DNA of 64,000 nt from Xylaria sp. FL1777 (Eukaryota; Ascomycota; Sordariomycetes; Xylariales; Xylariaceae): NCBI GenBank assembly GCA_022578965.1, contig MU400509.1, positions 372,001-436,000 of the forward strand, read 5' to 3'. Positions within the stretch are counted from its first letter, which is position 1. Every line of letters begins with the position of its first letter. Both the position numbers and the translations under genes were made by a program. The notes beneath the pieces are model-generated. The model saw only the letters and a program-made list of their open reading frames with translations. It searched no databases and was not told the DNA's origin. Shown piece after piece: positions 38,601 to 48,745 of the stretch.

Positions 38601-41600
38601 TGCCCATTCTACAGTAGTAGATACAACAGAGGCTCTTGAATATGCATCAGCACGTGGATACGACAGTATTGTCCGTGCAATTAGCGACTATATGCGTCAC
38701 AAAACGCCCCAGATCCTGAAATCCCTTCTCGATCAACTGTTATGCCAGGCGGCAAAGCTTGGATATGAGGACCAGGTTGCTTTGTGGATTTCTCATGGTG
38801 CCAACGTAAACGCGGCCCCGGACAAAATTACGGCGTTGCAATACGCGGTTTGCAATGGCCATACGGTTCTCGCTCGCTCGCTGCTAAAAAATAACAAAAT
38901 AGACGTGAATTCGACGGCGGGCACTAATATGGAGAAACCTATCCTTCTTGCTGCCCGGAAAGGCTATGAGGCTATAGTCGAACACCTACTCGCAAGTCGG
39001 GCGGACCTCACCTGCTCGGCTGAGGATAAAGCGGAGCAGACGCTACTACGAGTCGCTGTTGAGTATGGGCATGCTAAAATTGTCCGGCGCCTACTTCCCG
39101 CGGTTAAATCGAGTCACCCTGCCATAAATCTTCAGAATTCGTCCGGAATCTCACCGCTGATGAGCGCCTGTATGAAAGGTTTTGCCGAGATTGTGAGGTT
39201 GCTGCTAGAGGCAGGTGCAAGCGTAGCACTGCTGGATACAAATGGTAATACTGCTCTCTACCACGCCCTTCTCTCAGGGCGTGAGGTTTTAACTATGGAT
39301 GTTCTTAAGCGAGGCAACTCAATCGACGATTTCAAGGACATTGATATGGTGTTTCTCAAAGCCACAGAGTTGGGATTCGAACAGATAATCCAACATTGCC
39401 TAGAAACTGCTACCGAACGGGCCACCGAATTAACCAAGCATAGGAATCCCGAGGACAAAAAAACAGCATTGCATTACGCGGCCGCGAACGGCAATGGTAA
39501 TATCGTTAAACTCCTTCTTTCCCACAAAGCGCCGATAGACCCTAGAGATGATGAGGAGATGACGCCCCTTGCACTCGCTGCACAAGCTGCCGAGGCTAAG
39601 GTTGTTAAGCTTCTCCTCGACAGCGGCGCTGACGTACGCCAACGAATGCCTGACAACCACACTATTCTGTCCCTGGTGGCTGAAGTGTCCGAAGATTCGA
39701 TACAGCGTGCCGAGGTAGTCAGACTATTATTAGAGAAAGATGTGGACCCTAACACAATAGGCAAAGATTCGTTCAACGCTTTGCACTGGGCCGTTCGTTT
39801 ATGCAAGCTCGAGCTCATCAGGGTGCTCCTACGCAACCCTAAAATTAATCCCAAAGCTATACGTCGTTGGCGTTGGAACTCTCTCCATATCTTAGCTAAT
39901 CGCGGAAGCAGAAAAAACTCGATAGAGATCGCCGAACTCTTAATCAAGGCGGGCACGGATCCTCTAGAAGCTGACATCGACGGGTGGCTTCCGATTCACC
40001 TTGCATCACAAAATGGCAATATCCCACTGCTGGAACTCTTTTGGGAACGGAATCCAGAGTCTATAGAGGCGAAAACCGACGCTGGCCTTACAGCTCTCCA
40101 TTTCAGTATAGACAAAAGTGACTCGATTAAATGGCTCATGGAGCATGGAGCGGATGGAAACGTCCAAGATGTTGACGGCCACACCCCTATGATGAGGGCA
40201 GCGTTGTACGGGGATGCTAATTCTTTTGTGTCGTTCCTTGAATACAAGTACGACGTAAGCCTTGTTTCACAAAGCAAAAAAACTGTTCTGCACTTATTAG
40301 CGGGCGAGGGCAAAACTGACCAAGGGCGAGAACTTCTGAAGAGGCACATAAACATCTTGTCTATTAGAGATGAATCTAATACCTCCGCGCTCCACCGGGC
40401 CATCCTCAGCCGAAATATAGACTTCGCAGCAATGTTACTGTCTGAATTTTATCCGAAGATAGACAAAGACAGCCGCCTTAGGGACTTGCGCGCCATAATG
40501 CCGGAAGACGAGGAGACCCCGTTGATATCAGCGGTCAAATTGGAACAAGATGTCATCGCCCGCCGGCTTCTAGAGCTCGGAGCAGAAACGGAGAGGCGAG
40601 ATAGTGCCGGTGATACAGCATTGCTCTCAGCCGTGAAAAATCGAGACGTGAGCATGCTTCGGGTCCTACTACAACACCATTCTAATCACGCAGACGTGAA
40701 CGCTGGGGGGCAGTACCCTACTGCACTATATCGTGCGGCTGAGTACGGCAAACTAGGCTTATGCAAGGAGCTGGTCGAATTGGGTGCAGATGTAGATGCA
40801 TTAGGAGGGAAGTACGACACAGCACTTGGCGCGGCAGCCATCAACGGTAATAAGGACATAGTGGAACTACTACTCGATAGGGGGGCCAATCCCAACCTTC
40901 GTGCAGGAACTTTCGCCAATGCCCTCAGCGCCGCGATATACTCCAAGACCGACGGAATCGTCCAGAGCCTGCTTACGAAGAAAGTTAATATTAACGCGAA
41001 GGACCCGCAGGGGCGTTCAGCTTTTCATGTTGCCGCTCAGCGGGGTTTCTGGGCGGCCTTTCAGATATTAGAAGCCGAAGGGACGGGAGAAATGACCACT
41101 GACCTTCAAGGCCGCACCATCGTACACCACGCGGCGATGTGTCAGGACCGGGAAACTTTCTTGAGAACTCTTATCTGGACGACCCAGGCAGGCGAAGACA
41201 CTATCCAAGGCATCCTTCAAACTGAGGACATCGACGGCTGGACACCTCTGCACTGGGCTTGTCGCCATAATGATAATCTCGAGATTGTTAGAGTGATAAA
41301 AACACTGGGAGCCGACATCACAATGGCTACCCGCAACGGATGGACACCTGAAAACATCGCAGCCACTCACGACGCGGGTGAGATTTCTACTCTGTTGGCA
41401 GAGAAATTAGACACGTTAGGATACGAGGGACGGTCTGAGGAAGATGTTCAAGAAGCTAGTTCAAGCCCAGAAAACGAGAGCAAGTCCCAAAGCAAGAGGT
41501 GGAAGGTCGGTCAGGTACATCCAAAAGTAATGTGTGACGGCTGTTTACTCTACGTAAGGAAGATTTCGTTACCATCAAGGAAGCTTCTGTGCTAAATTTT

Positions 41601-41844
41601 GATTCTATAGCCAATTATAGGGGTACGATGGCACTGCGAGAACTGTGTTGATTTCGACTTCTGCTTCAAGTGCCACTGGAGCGCGAAGAAGACGCATGAT
41701 ATCGCTCATACATTCACTGCGATGCCGGAAGGAGCGAGTGCCTGGCTTCAACCCGAGGTCGAGGTCGAGGTCGATGATGATGAACCGAAGGAAGATTCGA
41801 ATCGAGGGGTTTCTGACGACGAGGAGCATTCTTACGAAGACTAG
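35674..41844 (+). CDS. NLR-like protein: pseudo-hydrolase, NACHT NTPase, ankyrin array, ZZ finger
   Basis: Eight exons, 35674-35789, 35855-36101, 36165-36224, 36292-36351, 36430-36663, 36739-36874, 36944-41553 and 41611-41844, give 1898 aa. Residues 38-285 resemble the alpha/beta-hydrolase domain at the N-terminus of many fungal NLRs: SRYEGIDLLSQAALTQLAGL, PITFIAHDIGGLIVKK and LFFGTPHRAVDPTGWEDLL. The nucleophile position reads HDIGG, not HSxGG. The NTPase follows with Walker A GGSRTGKS (about 342-349) and Walker B HLVIDDVHE (about 434). From about residue 790 to 1800 there are some 25-30 ankyrin units (ALHYAAANGNGNIVKLLLSH, GWTPLHWACRHNDNLEIV). The last intron joins VMCDGCLLY to PIIGVRWHCENC, completing a ZZ finger (CxxC...CxxC...FCFKCHW). 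Fungal NLRs act in non-self recognition; the ligand and output here are unknown. Confidence 0.88.
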
Positions 41845-41890
41845 TGAAGAACAGGGGAACATTTTTGTTATGCTCTACTGCGTAGGTAGC

Positions 41891-41926
41891 CTAGCCCACT
41901 AAGCCTATCAAGGCTTAGTGGGCTAG
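41891..41926. repeat. Perfect 16-bp inverted repeat with 4-nt loop
   Basis: CTAGCCCACTAAGCCT and its exact complement, separated by ATCA, 46 bp after the NLR-like stop codon. If transcribed it would form a strong 3' UTR hairpin. It may instead be the end of a decayed repeat. Confidence 0.7.
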
Positions 41927-42060
41927 TTACCCTGGTTAGCGGACAGGGCTATACAAGTAGATAAGAAGATCTATTAGATGTGGTTTAAGTGTGTAGCTTA
42001 AATAATGAATAGCTTAGCTACTTATTAAAACCTTTATAAATAATTGTTTTATTAAAGAAA

Positions 42061-42145
42061 TGATAGCCCGTGTATGGGGTCGAACTGATAGTCTCTGAAG
42101 GTGGTTTGTGGGTGGCACCAGCCCCATAAGCTAAGCCACGCCACT
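42061..42145 (-). repeat. Possible tRNA-derived SINE or degenerate tRNA remnant
   Basis: On the minus strand TGGCTTAGCTTATGGGGC (42138-42121) resembles a pol III A box, and ATCAGTTCGACCCC (42089-42076) resembles a B box. The T stem does not pair and no 7-bp acceptor stem forms, so it is not a working tRNA. It is followed, in the minus sense, by AT-rich sequence. Only one copy is seen in the window. Confidence 0.3.
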
Positions 42146-42640
42146 GTGGTTGTGAGGATAGGGCATGTGTGGCCTGTTATTGTGTAAAGCTATTAGAAGA
42201 ATCATCATCTTTCTACCCATCAACTTTTCTATCACTATAGTTTAAAAACATAGATTAAAGCTGTAGTGTAAGATAAAGTGTAGTGTAAGTGAAAATACAT
42301 AACGGGCCATATAAAATATGCAAAAATAGAAGTAACTTTTTTTTGGCTGTTCAATTAACTTAAAACGTTTAAGATCACATAAACCATTCCCCTAACTTTT
42401 ACTAAACGTTCAGATATACGTAGTAGGAGCCGTATATTTACGGCAAACATACCGCTCACATACCTTACGGTAATACGCGTTATACATGTTCTAGAAGTTA
42501 TGCAAGTTTGTTCATTTTGGCTTGTGCAAAAGCGGGTCAAGCCCAGGTCAGGCTCAGGCTAAAAGCGGCATGGCTCAGGTGAAATTCCTAGTCCGATTCG
42601 GGACGGTAAACCCTAGGTATCTCAGAGGTACCAGAATAGC

Positions 42641-43054
42641 TTAGACTGGGCCTTTTCGCTGAATCATGACTGGCGGAAAAACAATTCCGGCTAGAGATGC
42701 CTCGGTACTTGGACATTTGTTCAGCACGCACCTGGATGGTACTTCGCGCCCATACTTCCAGTCTTTCCTCAAACATTCCTTGGCTCGGAGAGAGATTTCT
42801 AAATTCTCTGTGAGCCAGGGACGTTGTGCAAGTGTTAAAAGTGGAATAAGCATCTCCGACCCTGCAGCCATCGAGTCTTCCTTCATAGGTTGATGTCGAC
42901 GAGCTACATAGATAGACACCATCAATTTACCCAGACTCGGGACGCTACTAAGTCCAGATTGCCCGTTGCTACGACCTTCCCTTGAATATATAAAAATGAC
43001 TGGTCCAGATTCTTGAAAAAGATGAGAACTGCTACCTTGGCAACGATCACTCAT
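42641..43054 (-). CDS. Hypothetical open frame, 137 aa
   Basis: A frame from ATG 43052-43054 (MSDRCQGSSSHLFQESGPVI) to a stop at 42641. The composition is protein-like (balanced charges, no long repeat), but no domain is recognised and no intron or upstream exon could be supported. It lies between the accessory island and the aldolase gene. It could be a lineage-specific gene, a gene remnant or a chance frame. Confidence 0.3.
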   Translation of the reverse strand: MSDRCQGSSSHLFQESGPVIFIYSREGRSNGQSGLSSVPSLGKLMVSIYVARRHQPMKEDSMAAGSEMLIPLLTLAQRPWLTENLEISLRAKECLRKDWKYGREVPSRCVLNKCPSTEASLAGIVFPPVMIQRKGPV

Positions 43055-43804
43055 GTTCCGCAAGGACTAGCATGGCATGCAGCATGCATCTCGTAATACT
43101 TCACTTCCTTCGCCTTGCATCCTCATAGCAGTCCTCCTATGCCCAACCATTGACTGGTTACGAGATGATCACTCACACGGGTAACCTCTGGATAAACAAT
43201 ATCCCTTATTAAACTGTATCAACGTAATACTTAAGCTAAAAATGATACTCGATAAGTCAGAATCGCGGAGTGTTCGTGGAGTGTTGAGTCGTCACAGACA
43301 TTCGGCGCCTCGGTCAGCCGTCGCGGTTAGGGACCTGTCACTCGAGATATCCCGGTGGGAGCTCTTCCTCTTAGCTTACTCTCCAGAGCAGCGAGCGAAG
43401 CTCGGTGCCCAGTGAAATCTATGTAGGTGGTCGCCCCCTTTCGGCCCAATTCATCACGAGCAGGTTTGCTGGAACGAGTAAGAAGGCGTCTCCGCACAGC
43501 TCATTGACCCACCAGCAACACTATACTGTGGGTTGAGGAGAGGTCCGAAATCTATTAGCTGACGGGAAAACCGCTTCTCTTTTATCGTTGGAGAACGAAT
43601 TGTTTCGTCTACTCTTTAATTTATAAGACGGTGCTAGCTGCTTTCCTATTCCTATTCCTGTCCTCTACGCCCATTTTAATATCGCCATCTAACTTTTCCT
43701 CTCAACGTAATTTTTACTCGAAGGCCCATTCAACGAGTCGTTTACAGCTACTACTTCCTCTGTATATATATACATATCTACTATTAAAACAACTTCATAC
43801 GACT
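43055..43804. promoter_or_regulatory. Probable promoter/5' leader of the aldolase gene
   Basis: About 750 bp with no coding frame besides an in-frame extension of the aldolase. The last 170 bp is pyrimidine-rich and contains TATATATATA (43763-43772) shortly before the chosen ATG, as in a leader. Confidence 0.4.
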
Positions 43805-44791
43805 ATGGCTGTGGCCAACGGTGACGTGACAAGCGGTCATGTGACCGCGAGGCGACCCTTGCCTTGTGGTATTTATGCGCCGACGATGACGTTCTTCGAC
43901 CCAGACACCGAAGAACTCGACATCCCGACGATCAAGAAGCATGCAGAACGTCTCGCACGGGCGGGGCTAGCCGGCCTGGTGACGCTCGGCTCCAACGGAG
44001 AGGCCGTCCACTGTACGCGTGAGGAAAAGTTAGCCGTCACCCATGCCACGAGAGAAGCGCTGAATGCTGCCGGTTTCCCGAACATGCCCATCATAGTGGG
44101 AACGACGGAGAGCAGCGTGAAGGGGACCGTGGAATTGTCCAAATTGGCGGCAGAGGCCGGCGGCGACTATGTGCTGCTTCTGCCGCCCAGTTATTACAAG
44201 GCGCAGGTGGACGAGGAGATGGTTGAGGGCTACTACACGGCCGTGGCAGACGAGAGCCCCCTGCCCATAGTTCTATACAACTACCCTGGCGCCGTAGCAG
44301 GCGTCGACATGGACTCAGACTTGATCATCAAGCTTGGCCGCCACCCCAACATCATCGGCACCAAGTTCACATGCGGCAACACGGGCAAGCTCACTCGCGT
44401 CGCCTCGGCCCTGGACGCGAAGACGCCGTCGTCAGAAGGCAGCGGGTACATGGCCTTCGGCGGGATATGCGACTTCACAGTACAGACCCTCGCATCAGGC
44501 GGGAGCGGCATCATCGCGGGCGGGGCCAACGTGATGCCCAAGGTCTGCGTGAAGGTGTGGAACCTGTACGCGGAGGGCAAGACGGAGGAGGCCATCAAGC
44601 TGCAGAAGATCCTGTCGCGGGGCGACTGGTTCCTGACGAAGCCAGCCATCGCGGGCACCAAGCAGGCGATCCAAAGCTACTTCGGCTATGGCGGCTACCC
44701 ACGCCGGCCGCTGAAGCGCCTGGACGAGGCCAAGGTTGCAGCCGTCGCTGAGGGCATCCGGGAGGTCATGGAGATTGAGAAGTCGCTGTGA
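43805..44791 (+). CDS. DapA/dihydrodipicolinate-synthase-family aldolase
   Basis: One exon, 328 aa. Class I pyruvate-type aldolases of this family cleave 2-keto-3-deoxy sugar acids or 4-hydroxy-2-oxoglutarate through a lysine Schiff base. Visible are the pyruvate-binding GLVTLGSNGEAVHCT (GSNGE), the tyrosine motif VLYNYPGAVAG and the IIGTKFTCGNTGKL segment with the Schiff-base lysine. The frame is open 58 codons further upstream, but that part is hydrophobic, low-quality sequence covering a TATATATA tract. The ATG at 43805 (MAVANGDVTSGHV) gives a normal family length. In fungi, close relatives include L-threo-3-deoxy-hexulosonate aldolase of galacturonate catabolism and HOGA1-like proteins; these cannot be separated by eye. 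No pathway partner is adjacent. Strong GC bias. Confidence 0.87.
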   Translation: MAVANGDVTSGHVTARRPLPCGIYAPTMTFFDPDTEELDIPTIKKHAERLARAGLAGLVTLGSNGEAVHCTREEKLAVTHATREALNAAGFPNMPIIVGTTESSVKGTVELSKLAAEAGGDYVLLLPPSYYKAQVDEEMVEGYYTAVADESPLPIVLYNYPGAVAGVDMDSDLIIKLGRHPNIIGTKFTCGNTGKLTRVASALDAKTPSSEGSGYMAFGGICDFTVQTLASGGSGIIAGGANVMPKVCVKVWNLYAEGKTEEAIKLQKILSRGDWFLTKPAIAGTKQAIQSYFGYGGYPRRPLKRLDEAKVAAVAEGIREVMEIEKSL

Positions 44792-45694
44792 GTGATGAGC
44801 GAGACCGCCCAATGCGTGTAAGAGATGCGATTGATGCGATTGGCCTTCACGCGGGACCCTGCTTGCATTCTCGCACCCAATTCAATTCGGTTTTCCGTTC
44901 TCGCTCCCCACCATAACATAAAGCAACCGTACTGAACCGGTTATATGCACAACCTAACAACCGCGAAGACCGGATTCGCTCGGCTCGGAGCAATGCGGGG
45001 TGGGAATCTGGGGTCCCGAGGCGTGAGGCTCCCTCCTACATACTTGTTTTCTCGGCAATGCATTGCTCTGGGGAGCAATAGGCCTTTGCTGCCCTTTCTT
45101 GTATACCTTACCTTACCTCCTTACCTTTTTGCTTCTTCCAATCCAGGTATTCGGACGTGCATACTTGCTGCTGCATGAGTGCTCGGTGCATCCACCCCCC
45201 ATGAAAATGATACGAGGAAATGGTATGACGTACACGTTTTTCGCGTCTGTGAAGTCACCCGTTTTTTTGCTTCGCTAGTCATTGGTCAAATGGAGAAGGG
45301 AACATTGTTCTGGAAGATTCCTTGGACTTGTAATCTCCTGCTCTCACTAGTGGAGCTTGTTACGGAAGGAAGAGTGAGGTTCTGAGATGCTATCAGTAGC
45401 TGTGATGGGATAAGATAATGACACCCAATTGCTCTAGACCATGAAACGCTCAATGACAAATCAATTGTCTAGGGGAATTTGACTTAAACAAATGCCTAGA
45501 CGAAGGTAAGTATGATCATTTTATCTTCAGTGGCGTCAGACCTTTGTTTAAAGTAGAAGACTAGATCTTGAAAATGACCATTTCCCTGATGGCTTCACGA
45601 TCGGGGCCAACGTTTTTGGGCTTATTCTCAATACGAATTCCTGTACTGTTATTTGTGTCAAGTGCTAGGCTATTGGTGCACCCTGTTCCGAAAT
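44792..45694. other. Intergenic region, nothing recognised
   Basis: About 900 bp between convergent genes. Pyrimidine-rich stretches and a few chance frames; no gene or RNA feature was identified. Confidence 0.6.
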
Positions 45695-47247
45695 CTATAT
45701 TCCAAACTGCCTGGGGTCGAGCTCGGCGACATCTGCGCTTTTTGCAGAGCCTTCAAAGATGAACTCACTCATCAGTTTTCCTGTCGCAGGTCCATTCTGG
45801 ATGCCCCAACACGTGTGGCCTGCCGCAACCCAGAGTCCCTCGACGGCCGTGCCGCCTACAAGTGGGATACTCTCCTGTCCTGGACGCAGGTGCCGCGGCA
45901 TATAACAAGCTTGTTTAGCTGTGACGGGTGCGGCTTTGAGGGTCGTGCTTACGGTACCGATGTAGGCAACCATGTCATCACACTGCGCCTCGTCGACTTC
46001 AACTAAGTCTGCGGTCTCGGGAAGGGGAACAGTGGGATCACATTCTCCGCAAGCATAAACCTCGCCTGGTCGTGCATACATCTCCGGGTCTACGTTGCCA
46101 CTGTGCACTCGGCGCTGCCGATGCGGCGGTATCCAGTTCGCCGGCAGCGATATGTTGGTGAATACGGCATATGGTGTCACATCCGCCTCGAAAACAACAC
46201 TGTGGGCGCGCAAGCCCTCTACTTTTGTCTGCGGGAGCAAGCTACTGCACCACGGGCCTGCTGCGACCACGACATCTGTCACGCCAAGCATCGTGCGTAG
46301 CGAGCCTGTTACTCGGTCAATATACTCGACAGTTTTAACACCACCATGGCTTATCCCTATCTTGGTCACCTTCGCATTAAGCCGGATCTCTACGCCGGCC
46401 GAGTGTGCTAGGTCTGCCATGGATGTCGTGAACTGATGCGGATGCACCTGAGCTGTCTCGGTGTAGCCGTCTAGTCCCATCTCAGCATACTCCCCTACGA
46501 GTTCGCTATCGATCCAATCGAGGTCTGCAGGTAGAACAGATTGGCGCATTAACGTTGTTGCGACCTTATCTTGCTTGGGTAGCTTCTGCCAATCCTTCGC
46601 CTCATCTTGTAATTGTGCTAGATCTTGAACCTGCTGTGACTGTTGGACGCTGTGCGAAAGCGATGGGCAGCCATTGTGCGGTTGTGAAGGGATAGGTTCT
46701 TGTAGCCCCTGTTGAAGAGTTGACGTGCTCTCTCGCGGATTTGCCCGCTTTGTTTTATTCGACGTAGATTTCCTCCCTTTGGACTTCGCTTTCGATCTGG
46801 AGTCTTTGCCCTTCACGGTAGCAGCGATCTGGACGCATTCCAAGCGGCGGTAGCCCCATCTGGCAGGGCCATCGTGCTCGGCTGCTAGCTCGGCATGCAA
46901 ACGATAGGACAAAGGAACCATACACATAGGATAAGCCCAAAGTCCAAGGAGCCCTCCGGCCTTTCCCGAAGCACCAGCAGCAATGGACGTGGCCTCGACG
47001 AGGGTGATATGATGGATCAGGGGGTTGAAGGACGGGTGCCGAGTGAGGTAGTAAGCTGTGGTCGTGCCGATTATACCGCCCCCTGCGCAGTGGTTTGTGG
47101 TCAGCTCGGGTCGCGACACAAGGCAGATGGGCGTCGCAGGCAAACCAGGCGGGAGGTGTAGAGGGCTGACCTAGAGGTTGGAGACCGGTTGGGGGTCGTA
47201 CCTATGATCACGATATGTCGCGGTCGGGGTATGCTGCGACTGTCCAT
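45695..47247 (-). CDS. FAD-dependent oxidoreductase, DAO family, Tda3-like
   Basis: Two exons, 47247-47202 and 47082-45695, give 477 aa. The intron splits the dinucleotide-binding motif: exon 1 ends RPRHIVIIG and exon 2 begins GGIIGTTTAYYL, together the classic GxGxxG beta-alpha-beta for FAD. Further DAO marks are ATSIAAGASGKAGGLL, VVVAAGPWCSSLLP and the C-terminal WVAAGHTCWGIQNGPATGK. The order and the final motif resemble yeast Tda3, a putative oxidoreductase linked to late endosome-to-Golgi traffic. An inserted basic, Ser/Gln-rich stretch at about residues 128-205 (KAKSKGRKSTSNKTKR) interrupts the fold and is probably a disordered surface loop. No signal peptide. The natural substrate is unknown. 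Confidence 0.87.
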
Positions 47248-48185
47248 CGCCTCGTTGACATGGCCGATCCGTCGGGAACTATACAAGGAACGAGACAGTC
47301 CAGAGGGCGACGAGAATGATGCAGGCAGCAATATGAATGTGCCACTGTATTGTACCTAGAAGTATTCAGTAGTATGTACATCCCTTTCTTCAATTGATAC
47401 TTGCTTACTTACCTTAGTAGGTAAATAGGCGCGGTATGGTGGCTTATAAGGCTATGAGGGTTCCCAAATAGGAACGTGGGGTTTCCTATCTAGGAGTATG
47501 TCGTATGTCTCTGTTGCAAAAGAAAGTGCAACAAACGAAGCCCTTCATTTTCATCCAGTTATCCCTCCTTCCCTCAAGAACGAAGGTATACAACCTTGAA
47601 TATACTAGCCCTCTCTCACCGCTCTGGCATCTCGCAGCCGCGGCCTTGTCCACCACGGGTACTTCAAGTAGGGGACATCTGCCATAATAGGCTTAGGTTC
47701 AGGTCTCGATGTCCAATTATTCGGGTCAGAAACTCCGAGGCGATGTTACCATGTCATCCCCTCATAAACGACATGTGCATGTACGGCTCACATACAGCCA
47801 ACAACGACCGGCTCTTGAAGCTTATTGAAACCTTGCTGTATGCTGTGCAGTCTCATCTTCTATAAAGCAACCTTCTCAGTTCCTATGATTCCTTGCTGAT
47901 GTCCAGTTTTGGGCATCTCGAGTTCGTCATGGTGTTATCCTCGGGTGCTGCTTTTGGTCTTTCCACGCTGCGCCTTATGGCCTCGACGGATTCTACGGAT
48001 GCGGCCCCGATTTAATGATTACACGATCATAATTACCACGATCTGCAATGCTGGTGCCCTATGTCAATGCTCTTTTACGCTAGTTTAACGAATTTCAGTC
48101 TCGATGGACTAAGAGCAACAGCATGCTTTGTTGGCGGACTTTAAATATATAGAAAGTTCTTGCAATAAACTCACAATATAATGGC
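47248..48185. other. Intergenic region, nothing recognised
   Basis: Promoter side of the Tda3-like gene, then sequence leading into the GMC remnant. The further upstream part of the GMC gene could not be traced here by eye. Confidence 0.5.
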
Positions 48186-48199
48186 AACTATCTAAAAAC

Positions 48200-48745
48200 T
48201 TGCTATATGCCTTAGAGACTTTCTCTACTACCAACGTCAACCCCGATTCTAACTCTCCCGCCAGTCCCGTCTCCGGCAGGCAAGTGGATCGATCTCGGAG
48301 TCTTCCTCTGCCGGCTTTATCGCATGGTCACGTCCATATCCGCCCAAAGGATCTAAAGACAGATCCTTTTGTAGATGCCAAGTATTTTTCAACCCCGGTC
48401 GAGCTAGAAGTTTTCGCCCACTACATGATGTACATTGAAATGATCTCTGCATCTCATCCTCTCGCCAGCATTTTCAAACAGCCGCTTAACTGTTGGGAAC
48501 CGGCATCCTACCTCAGGGTCCGAGAGGCAGCAAAAAGGTATATCGCAAGAAGCACCCTCTCCATCTAGTACCCGTGCAGGACTTGCGCCATGCTCCCTAG
48601 AGAGAATAGGGGTGTTGTATATAGATACGTAGTTGAAAGGTATACTACTCGTCCTAAATGCTAACTGCAGGTCACTATTTATGCGGCTGCAGGGAGTGCT
48701 GCTGACTTGACTAAAGCCGAGTTTGGGGTAAATAACATCTGACAT
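48200..48745 (+). pseudogene. Decayed GMC oxidoreductase, C-terminal fragment
   Basis: An open frame to 48568 contains HGHVHIRPKDLKTDPFVDAK, then YFSTPVELEVFAHYMMYIE and a REAAKRYIARSTLS segment. These match in order the C-terminal substrate domain of GMC oxidoreductases (SRGHVHIRS, DPRYFSHPxDLE, AAKEYVR). After a stop codon, TCAMLPRENRGVV is still readable, the usual GTCAMLPRExGGVVD just before the catalytic-histidine region. The N-terminal FAD domain is absent, stops interrupt the frame, and no NLRVVDAS block was found. It is therefore a relic. Enzymes of the family oxidise alcohols such as choline, glucose or aryl alcohols. Confidence 0.7.

Larger units (their letters stand above)
41845..42640. 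other. AT-rich intergenic region with repeat-derived pieces
   Basis: The 3' flank of the NLR-like gene. It holds a perfect hairpin (41891-41926), a segment shared with about 33.15 kb (41968-41990), AT-rich sequence at 42000-42060, and a possible SINE/tRNA-derived piece (42061-42145). No gene. Confidence 0.5.

Noticed and set aside
43631..43804. In-frame N-terminal extension of the aldolase (58 codons)
   Set aside because: It reads through a pyrimidine-rich, TATATATA-containing leader; the ATG at 43805 gives the normal family N-terminus. A mitochondrial presequence form cannot be fully excluded.
44371..44812. Overlapping long frames on both strands in the aldolase gene
   Set aside because: Shadows produced by GC-rich third positions of the aldolase.
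45653..46436. Plus-strand frames of 113-117 codons opposite the Tda3-like gene
   Set aside because: Antisense shadows; the minus-strand frame has clear FAD-binding and DAO motifs.
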